Shown here: piece by piece, positions 56,515 through 64,000 of the stretch | How positions within the stretch are numbered: the stretch's first letter is position 1 | How the letters are laid out: every line of letters begins with the position of its first letter | Program-made: the position numbers and the translations under genes | DNA from: Cephalotus follicularis | Taxonomy: Eukaryota > Streptophyta > Magnoliopsida > Oxalidales > Cephalotaceae | Length of the DNA stretch: 64,000 nt | Assembly (NCBI GenBank): GCA_001972305.1 | Contig: BDDD01000062.1 | Span: 1 to 64,000, forward strand | Reading direction: 5' to 3' | The notes under the pieces: model-generated | Seen by the model: only the letters and a program-made list of their open reading frames with translations | Database searches by the model: none | Told to the model about the DNA's origin: nothing

Positions 56515-57162
56515 GCGACACTCTTGCATTCCATGTTTTTCATTGTATTTGTGAACGTTGGTTATGTAATGTCTTTCTTCAGTTTTTGATGAATTATGTT
56601 TTTGTAAAAGACAATGTGTGTTGGTTTATGTACTTGACGTTTTATTTGTCTAATGATAATGTGTTTCGATCTTTATTGTCTTGTGTTGAATGAATGTGGA
56701 TATGTTATTTCTTGTACTTCAGTGATATTTACCTTCATTTAAATTGATTATGTATGCATATGTTGAGAGAGAGCTCTTTAATCCATGCTTTGGTTGAAGG
56801 GGAGCTTCCGTTTCTCTTTTTGTTAATTGACAAAAAGGGGGAGATGCATTTTGGCATTGCATAATGATTGCATAATGCTTACAAAAAGGGGGGAAATAGT
56901 TGTTGCATTGCATTGTAAATTATAAATGTTTGCATTTGGGGGAGAAAAGTTTGCATTTTGGAAAGTTGCATAACATAAATGTTTTGCATTTGTAAATGCT
57001 AGGATGAATTGAAGTTGCATTTACTTGTTCATTGAGAAAATGTGTTGAGCATGTAGTTTCTGTTATGCCTTATGCATAGAATTGGTAATACTGAACCTTG
57101 GAAGTTAAAATTGGTTAGTTTGTCAAGAATTTATGCAAAATGAGCATGTTTTGTCAATCATC
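56515..57162 (+). other. SIRE 3' spacer with extra polypurine-like tracts
   Basis: Non-coding, rich in TTGCAT. Besides the true tract it holds two look-alikes, CAAAAAGGGGGAGATG near 56831 and ACAAAAAGGGGGGAAA at 56881. Confidence 0.65.
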
Positions 57163-57176
57163 AAAAAGGGGGAGAT
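57163..57176 (+). other. SIRE polypurine tract
   Basis: AAAAAGGGGGAGAT directly before the 3' LTR start TGTTGGCC. Confidence 0.88.
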
Positions 57177-58436
57177 TGTTGGCCTTTGCCACCCCGTTAA
57201 TTGCATTAACATATGTTATTTTGATGATTAACAAACACATATTACTTGTATGCATAATTCTATGAGCTATCACTTCATATACTCTCTTGATCTTGTGTCC
57301 AAAGTGTGCAAAAGGCTATTTATGCAGGTACAGGGCAATCCAGCCGACTGTCAAGCAATCCAGCCGACTGGATTGGTTGAGTAGTCGACTGAGTAGCCAA
57401 CTGGTTCTTGAAGAAGCTCCAGAAATTGCAGAACACAACATACCAGCGACTGCCACAGGGGAGCAGTCGACTGCCAGGCCAAGATAGCCGACTGCCAAGG
57501 AGGGCCAGTCGCCTGCCAAGGGTGCACAATTCAGGCAGTAGCTTCTGTATCATTTCAACACCTCATCCAGCCGACTAAAGCAGGGCACCAGTCGACTGCC
57601 AGGGACAACCAGTCGACTGCCAAGGAATCCAGCCGACTGTCACCAAATGTGCAATATCAGGCAGTAGCTTCTGTAAGTCCAATTTTACCTCAACCAGCCG
57701 ACTGGAACAGAGCACCAGCCGACTGCCAGGCTCCACCAGCCGACTGCCCAGAGGAAGCAGCCGACTGCCTCCATGTAACAGCTATATTTGAAATACGCGC
57801 CATCTAATCCAGCTGACTGCCCAAGGAATCCAGCCGACTGGATTGTAACAGAACTTCAAAAATAGATCCGTTGGAGCACAAGTATAAATGCCAAAGTGGA
57901 GCATTCTTGGGGGTATCTCTTGCAATCAAAGTGAACATTCATTCTAGCTAACTCAAGTACAATTCCAAGCATTCAAAGCATCAAAAGAGATCACATCAAA
58001 GCAATCACACTCACTAAAAAGCCTTTACATTTTACATTTCCTATCACTAAGAGCTTTGTGAGAATTGAGCGAAATTGTAAACAAATTCATTGTGAATTTG
58101 TAATCTTTAAACACTTTATTTCACACATAAACAAGAGAGGTTGTCTCTTGTATTGCTCGGTTGGAGCAAATTTGTATTCGCTTGGTTGGAGCGAAGGTCG
58201 TTGAAGCTCGGTTGGAGTTTCAAGCCCGGATTGGGGCATACATAGTGAAATATTCAAGGGGAGGCCTTGGGGAGTGGACGTAGGCGGTTTGCCGAACCAC
58301 TATAAATTTGTTTGCATCTCTCTCAACCCTTCACTCTTTAAATTTCCGCATTTGTGTGATTTAATTTAAATTGTTTCTTGTTTAATTGCTAGTTAATTTT
58401 TAAAAGTCTATTCACCCCCCCTCTAGACTTCCTACA
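57177..58436 (+). repeat. SIRE 3' LTR
   Basis: 1260 bp, nearly identical to 49083-50340. It lacks 14 bases near 57391 (one motif unit affected) and has 13 extra bases near 58065. The CAGCCGACTG array (57341-57840) and TATA box are retained. Confidence 0.92.
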
Positions 58437-58441
58437 AACTC

Positions 58442-58731
58442 ATTTGGACCAAAAACACAAAACAAAGCATGTTTAGCCTTTGAATTTAATTGAAGCATTC
58501 TGAAATTATTATCATTAAATTCATTTCGGATTTTACAGAAACTACTCCTTCTACCATTTTTGTGGGAACCTTAGGACCATTAACAATAATATTCCATAAT
58601 TGATAGTCTAAAGATTGTAAAAAAATAGTCATTCTAATTTTCTAAAAACTATAATTATTCACATCAAAATAAGGAGGTCTATTTATGGAAGAACCTTCAA
58701 GTCCCATGTTGAGATTCATTGAGGTTTCCAT
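58442..58731 (-). pseudogene. copia gag, start
   Basis: From an ATG at 58731: METSMNLNMGLEGSSINRPP, YFDVNNYSF, stop, KIRMTIFLQSLDYQLWNIIV, NGPKVPTKM, then a frameshift and KAKHALFCVFGPNEF. The next codon continues across the SIRE insertion in frame (GPNEF|NCISSC) when one AACTC copy is counted. Confidence 0.82.
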
Positions 58732-58770
58732 GGATCTTTATATCTCTAACAATTAAGAATTATGAGATAA

Positions 58771-58786
58771 CCTGCTCTGATACCGA
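58771..58786 (-). other. primer-binding site of the gag-only copia
   Basis: Minus strand TCGGTATCAGAGCAGG, close to the initiator tRNA-Met complement TTGGTATCAGAGC, one base after the LTR end at 58788. Confidence 0.75.
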
Positions 58787-58787
58787 T

Positions 58788-59476
58788 TGAAAGTTCTATA
58801 TCATAACCTAAAGAAATGGTGTTGATTTTAGTTCTTAGACAAAAATATCTTTTTATATAAATTTCAAAATAAATGAATCAACAATTTTTATAAAAGATAT
58901 AATCAGTAACAATTCATCAAAAATAACTAATAACAATAAATAGATAGAGTTAGAGAGATTACAAACAGAGTTTAGAGTGGTTCGGCTAACTCTTGCCTAC
59001 GTCCACTTTTCCCAAGGACCTCTTTGAGATTCCACTAGACTCCTTCTAGTACACTTTGATTTTGGGTTTCGAATAAAACTCAAAACACCTTACAAGTTCA
59101 GTGATTTATCTCAATCACTTACACACCAAGGGTTCACTCCCATTTGATTATCTCACTAAGGGTTCACCCCCCTTATTACAATCAAACTGATACAATGATG
59201 TTTTGTATGATTGGCTCACAAGAATAATAGCTCAAGTTAACAACAATAAAGCTTTACAAGAATTGATATGAATGATAGCAAAGTTGGTTGCTGTTGATTG
59301 TTGTTTTTCTTCACTTATTCAACCTCTATTTATAGCCTTCATGTTGAATATAGCCGTTAGAGATGTCTTATAGCCGTTGGAATCATTTAAGGAAAGTTTT
59401 CTTGATTTCAGTAAGCTCAAATCATGCAGATTTTCTTGTCTGGTTGTCTTGGGCGTCGACGTTTACGCATGGCATT
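58788..59476 (-). repeat. copia 5' LTR, cut by a chromovirus
   Basis: Matches 45161 onward (TGAAAGTTCTATAT against TGAAAGTTCCATAT) with few differences until GTCGACGTTTACGCATGGC, where the chromovirus LTR at 59477 begins. The rest is outside the window. Confidence 0.85.
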
Positions 59477-62012
59477 TGTAATATCCCGTTTCTATGTTGA
59501 CATGTTTATATGTTTGTTGTTGGGATCATATCCTTTTTGAGTTATGCTATGGTTGGTGGACCTTTTTGATTTTTGTTTGAATTTTGTTTATTTTAGTTTT
59601 CTAGGCACAAAGCGCCGACGCTCTTATTAGAACCGCTGACGCTTTGGCTGCTGGCTGGCACGTCGACGCCTAAACGTGTGACTTCAACGCGTTTTGTATT
59701 TAAGTGCTTAACCGTCGACGCTTTAAGTAAACAGTCGACGCTTTGGTCGGCTTTCCATATCAGATTGGACGGTGGGCTGTTTAGGGAAAGAGAGGTTTTT
59801 GCCATTTTTGTTAATCCGATTTTTCCTTGTTTGTTGAAACCGAATTTGCAAGAAAGGAAAATTCATTAGATGCACGATTTACCATTAATCTTTACTCGTT
59901 TTCTGGTTTTAAAAATCTAAGTACCAATTTGAAAGAAAACCCATATCTGCATATTTCTACAAACGAACAGTAACTTTGTAAGCCATTTTCTACACTGATT
60001 TTGACATTTTCTGGAGGTAAATTCTAAACGAAAGTTGTAGTTTGTACTATGTAGTTTCTATATCATCTTTTTATTTGTATTAAAACTGACTATAACTTGA
60101 TTTCGAGCATGATTTAAGAGGCCTGTTGAAACTGATTTTCTGTTGTTTTAAATTTGTTCATATATGAAATTTAGGCACATAATTTGTTTTACTGATGTTT
60201 TGATCAAATAAGTTACGCTATAGATATGTATATGTTACTGATTTATACTCTGGCTAACAAGAAAATCGGATTATAGTTCCTGATTTGCATAAACTGTTTA
60301 AATATCAGAAAAATTTCAATTCAAAACGTATTTTATACTTTGCATGAAATCATAGGGATATTCTGGAGTTTTTGAATTAATAAAACAAGTCACTAAACCT
60401 ACATGATGTCAATTATGCATTGTGTTTATCAAAAATCGGATTTGATCATGAAATTGAAATTATTTTCTGCATTGTTATTCTGTGTCTGACGAAAACAGTC
60501 GACGCTTAGTATTTGAGCGTAGCCGCTTTGTGATGTTTTGTGCTTTGGTCAATCGACGCTTGGCTCGACGCTTTGTCCATTTGTGCGATTAAACCGTCGA
60601 CGCCTAAGAACAAACTGTCGACGCTTTATGACAGTTTTGATGTTTGCTACTTTTTATGTTATGTGATGTTTGGACTCGTATGTTTAGGTCTTAATATCGT
60701 TCCTGGTGGAGTTTAGGAAACTTCTAGGGTGCTTTTGTCAGGTATTCTAGTTAATTAGATTTTTCGATCAGCTAAGGTACGGATTCTTCGATTCTTGGAT
60801 ATTCCTTCGGTTAAAATTAAATAAAGTCAATTTTACTGATTTTATCATTTTGAACGGATTTATGTTATTATCAATATGTTCCTGGTTTTATTCGGAATAT
60901 ATTTCTATTTGATACGGATATTCTCATTCTGATAATAATTTTATTGAATGAATTTTAGCATTGTTACATCGGATATTGGCTTTGATATGCATGTTTTTCA
61001 CTATAAAAAATATTCACATGGCTTCCACTTTCGGAGTATGTTAACTTCAGATACAGTTAAGATTTTGTTTTCAGATAAGATCAAAAATTGTTTAGAAAAT
61101 TTTTAAATTTTTTAAAACAATGTTTTTAGCATAATAACATACAGAGAAAAACTCTACCTATGAGGTATCATAGGCATGTTCTTTGGCACGGAGGGCATGA
61201 CACCTACCGTGGCAGTGTGATCGGTCTACGATGTCTCTTTTAAATATGTATCCTGAGGGTAGGATATGGATCCTTTTGAGGCGTATGAGTATACTCTAGT
61301 TATGTCATAATTCAGAAATTCAGAAATTCAGTATTTGGGATTGTTTGTGTAGTGCCGTACACGACTTTTCCATCAGAGCATGTGGGCCTCGCGAATCCCT
61401 TGCACCTATATATGTATGTATGTCAGAAATTCTCTGTTATGGAATTATGAAATCAGATAATGGTTTTGAATTATGATGTTATGTTTTCGCAAAGTTATGA
61501 TGATTTTACAACTGTTCGCTTTTAAATATTCTGTTTTACTTTTCAAGAATATTTACTATGTACTTTACTGAATTTAAAGTTCAAATTATTTTGTCTATCG
61601 TTTACTGTTTTAATTCCTTATCCGTACTGAGATTTGCTCAGCCGCGTTTTTGTTTCCATGCGGCAGGTTTTCAGAAGGATGGGGGAAACGTGTGATGAGA
61701 GTTACCCACTTGTCAGAGTATCAGCTAGGAGTTCATCCTTGTATTTTCCAGTAGGATCAGATTAGTTTTCAATAAAAACATTTTAAGATTTTGGTTTTGT
61801 TTCGGTTATGATTTCAGTATTTGGATGTCGGATTATGATTCGTTTTTATTTATGATTGGATAAAATTTTCAGACTCTGTTTTATATCAGTTTATTATAAG
61901 ATATGCTTTCAGACCACCATATCCGTTTCGTATCAGTCTTTTGTTTAGATTTCCGTTATGTTTCAGTTTGGTATTATGACCTGTAAGGGATCCCACCATC
62001 GGGGGTGTTCCA
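59477..62012 (+). repeat. chromovirus 5' LTR
   Basis: 2536 bp from TGTAATATCCCG to GGGGGTGTTCCA. Carries about ten GTCGACGC-type motifs, in two groups (59610-59745 and 60495-60622), and the GCCGCGTTTTTGTTTCCATG box at about 61640, shared with the minus-strand relative at 22.8 kb. Confidence 0.85.
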
Positions 62013-62017
62013 GATTG

Positions 62018-62028
62018 TGATATCAGAG
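62018..62028 (+). other. primer-binding site (initiator tRNA-Met, altered)
   Basis: TGATATCAGAG, one base different from TGGTATCAGAG, five bases after the LTR end. Confidence 0.65.
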
Positions 62029-62185
62029 ATATAGGTTTTGTTTCCTTAGAAGACCTGACTAGGTTTGACCTGTGAGATTGGGTAGACACTGGGTTAGGAC
62101 TTCTTTGTTACGATCTTTTGATGTGTCTTTCGTTTTGACTGTCTAACTCTTTTGCCTTTATATTGTCTTGGATTTTGTTGTGTAG

Positions 62186-64000
62186 ATGGCACGAACAAGG
62201 AACACCCCACAGAGGACCGAACCAGTTGTGGCTCAGGATGGAGCAAGAAATTAGCCTGCAATTGACGATATGGTTCGACAGGCTGTGGCTCAGGAAGTGA
62301 ACCGAGTGATGCAGCAACAGCAAAATCATGAGCAGGGTCGCCGTGAGCAAGTAGCTAAGGAGAATGTACCAGTTGATGCTCATGCAGCTAGGGAAGTTGG
62401 AGACCATCATGATACTCCAGTTCATGTATGGTTGGAAAGGTTCCAAAAACAGAGACCGCGACCCTTTACTTCGGCGCCAACACCAGTGGAGGCTGAGCAC
62501 TGGATTGCTCATTTGGAGAAGATTTTCGATGTGCTGGAATGCGGTGATAATCAGAAGGTTAAGTTGGCTGCGTATAAGCTGGAAGGCGATGCCCATACAT
62601 GGTGGAATACCTTGAAAACAGCTAAGGGTGGAGGTTTTGTTGAGACTTTGTCTTGGTCTGATTTTTGTGAGATCTTTTATCAGCAGTATTTCCCCACTTC
62701 TGATAAAGAGGCTTATGCTAGGGAGTTTGTGATGACCAGACAGAAGGAAGGAGAGTTTGTTACTAAGTTTTTAGCCCGATTTACCAGATTGTCGAGTTTT
62801 ACGGGACCTGCAGCGGGGTCAGCAGCGGAACAGGCAGAGAAATTTAAATGGAAGTTGCACTATCAGCTTATGGGTAAGCTGATTAACTCGAGGTTCGCTA
62901 ATGTTTCAGAGGTTGCAAACGCCGCGAAAAACATAGAGATGGAAAGGTTGGATTTTCAGGTTGCTCGCTTAGAAGGAGAAAAGAAGAGAAACAGGGGAGA
63001 CTCTCAGGGCCAAAATTCGAGAAAGCAGAGTAAGGGCCAAAATGGTAAGCAGCAAAAGAAGAATACTGGTGGGGGTAACCCCAATGTTCAGATTGCACAG
63101 TGCGAGACTTGTGGGAAGAGGCATCCGGTTGGGACTTGTTACAAGGCTACGGGGGCATGCTTTGTGTGCGGACAGCAGGGCCATCGTTTCATGGATTGCA
63201 CAGACCCTCGAGCAAAGGAGAGGAAAGGTAATGGCGAAGATGTGGGACAACGTAATGTAGGTGGCCGAGTCTTTGCTTTGACTACTCATCAGGTAGCGGG
63301 TGCTCCAGGTACTGTTTCGAGTTATGTTTCTGTTTGTTGTCGTATGGCTTATGTTTTGTATGATACCGGATCAACTCACTCTGTAGTAGCGAGATCTTTT
63401 GTTCGGCATCTTGGGATGCCATCTCTATCTCTGGATCCAGCTTTGGTTCTTTCGACCCCTAAGGGTACATCTGTTATGATATCTGAACGTTTTCGAGCTT
63501 GTCCTATCGTTTTCGATGATCGCGTTTGAGATGCGGATCTTTTCCCAATAGATATGCATGACTTCGACATGATTCTTGGCATGGATTGGTTAGATCGCCA
63601 TCGTGCCACGATTGACTGTCACACTCAGAGGGTTTTATTTGGGGATGTGAATAGGTCTGACTTTGTTTATCAGGGTTCACAACCGAGAAAAGGAGTTAAG
63701 ATTATTTCTGCTTTGAAGGCTAGAAAGATGGTAGCTAAGGGTGCTGAGGGTCACCTAACTCTTGTAAAAGACGTTTCTAAGGATGAGCCTCGCCTTGAGG
63801 ACTATCCGGTTGTTGGAGAGTTCTCAGATGTGTTTCCGGAGGAGTTACTGGGTTTGCCACCGCAACGGGAAGTGGAGTTTACCATCGAGCTCATTCCCGG
63901 AGCGTCACCGATATCTAAAGCGCCTTACAGAATGGCACCGTTAGAGTTGCAAGAACTGAAGGAGCAATTGCAAGAGTTGTTGGATCGGGGTTTTATCTGG
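62186..64000 (+). pseudogene. chromovirus gag-pol, two in-frame stops, cut by the window end
   Basis: The frame from ATG 62186 (MARTRNTPQRTEPVVAQDGA) meets TAG at codon 23, then runs open from 62255 to a TGA at 63527 and, in the same frame, on to the window end. It contains DMVRQAVAQEVNRVMQQQ, the gag core (PVHVWLERFQKQRPRPF, AEHWIAHLEKIFDVLECG, YKLEGDAHTWWNTL), EVANAAKNIEMERLDFQVAR, and zinc-knuckle cysteine motifs CETCGKRHPVGTC and CFVCGQQGHRFMDC. Protease YDTGSTHSVVARSFVRHLG follows, then ILGMDWLDRHRATIDC, SDVFPEELLGLPPQREVEF and the start of reverse transcriptase ISKAPYRMAPLELQELKEQL. It encodes particle, protease and replication enzymes in intact relatives. Confidence 0.88.

Larger units (their letters stand above)
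49083..58436 (+). mobile_element. SIRE-type copia retrotransposon, complete in outline
   Basis: 9354 bp with LTRs 49083-50340 and 57177-58436, perfect TSD AACTC (49078-49082 and 58437-58441), initiator-Met primer site and a polypurine tract. Order: gag, protease, integrase, reverse transcriptase, RNase H, extra ORF, as in SIRE elements. The LTRs look nearly identical; I noted a 14-bp gap, a 13-bp insertion and a few substitutions. Gag and pol carry frameshifts, an integrase-core deletion, stops and a changed catalytic Asp, so the copy cannot encode a working pol. Confidence 0.92.
45161..59476 (-). mobile_element. copia retrotransposon with gag only, split by a SIRE element
   Basis: Left LTR 45161-46820; right LTR starts at 58788 and is cut at 59477 by a chromovirus, so the right end lies outside the window. 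On the minus strand: LTR, initiator-Met primer site at 58786, gag from 58731, interrupted by the SIRE element 49083-58436, gag continuing to about 47757, then about 0.9 kb without coding sequence, polypurine tract and LTR. All of pol is missing, beginning just before the expected protease. It is a deletion derivative that would depend on proteins from relatives. Confidence 0.85.
59477..64000 (+). mobile_element. chromovirus retrotransposon, 5' part
   Basis: Inserted in the copia LTR after GCATT (59472-59476). LTR 59477-62012, primer site, then gag-pol running off the window end within reverse transcriptase. It is the same family as the deleted element at 22458-28901 and shows what that copy lost. 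Two in-frame stops interrupt an otherwise continuous gag-pol frame. Confidence 0.88.

Overview
This is plant nuclear DNA, almost certainly a repeat-rich, heterochromatic stretch of a flowering-plant chromosome. It consists almost entirely of LTR retrotransposons nested in one another. I see no intact host gene, no rRNA or tRNA gene and no prokaryotic feature. The only host-gene-like material is three decayed copies of a piece of a replication protein A large-subunit (RPA70-like) gene at 6.2-9.2 kb. Plant-type evidence includes Athila-, Tat-, chromovirus- and SIRE-type retrotransposon proteins, primer-binding sites matching plant tRNA-Asp and initiator tRNA-Met, and 5-bp target-site duplications (TSDs) that I could read directly.

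Layout from left to right. 1-4984: decayed end of a plus-strand chromovirus and its LTR. 5018-6211: copia debris (a 216-bp LTR and an RNase H fragment). 6212-9237: RPA70-like pseudogene copies, two of them forming a large inverted repeat. 9238 to about 42405: a Tat-lineage Ty3/gypsy element with pol on the minus strand and a gypsy-type-transposon ORF (PF04195-like) on the plus strand. It is split by a 25.9-kb minus-strand Athila element (9745-35618, TSD ACCAT). The Athila itself holds four later insertions: solo LTR 11336-14443 (TSD TAAAC), solo LTR 18033-19785 (TSD GGCAA), chromovirus 22458-28901 (TSD GGGTA/GTGTA) and chromovirus 29118-34501 (TSD GTAAC). A further solo LTR (37263-39666) lies in the Tat plus-strand ORF, and an LTR starting at 42406 cuts the Tat integrase. 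From 45161 a minus-strand copia (gag only, pol lost) runs past 59476. It is split by a plus-strand SIRE-type copia (49083-58436, TSD AACTC) and by a plus-strand chromovirus (59477 to beyond the window end).

No element here is fully intact. Reading frames carry stops, frameshifts, internal deletions and, in the SIRE element, a mutated reverse-transcriptase catalytic Asp. The SIRE element still has two nearly identical LTRs and a largely open extra (envelope-like position) ORF, so it looks young although its pol is dead.

The most unusual signal cuts across element families. Short palindromes centred on GTCGAC are strewn through the LTRs and 3' spacers of unrelated lineages (Athila, two chromovirus families, two copia elements). 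They come in two forms, one like AAGCGTCGACGCTT and one like CAGTCGACTG / CAGCCGACTG. In the SIRE LTR the second form makes an array with a period of about 21 bp. One chromovirus family has inserted twice into the short spacer between two such motifs in two unrelated host LTRs. All identities and boundaries were read by eye; no alignment or database search was run.
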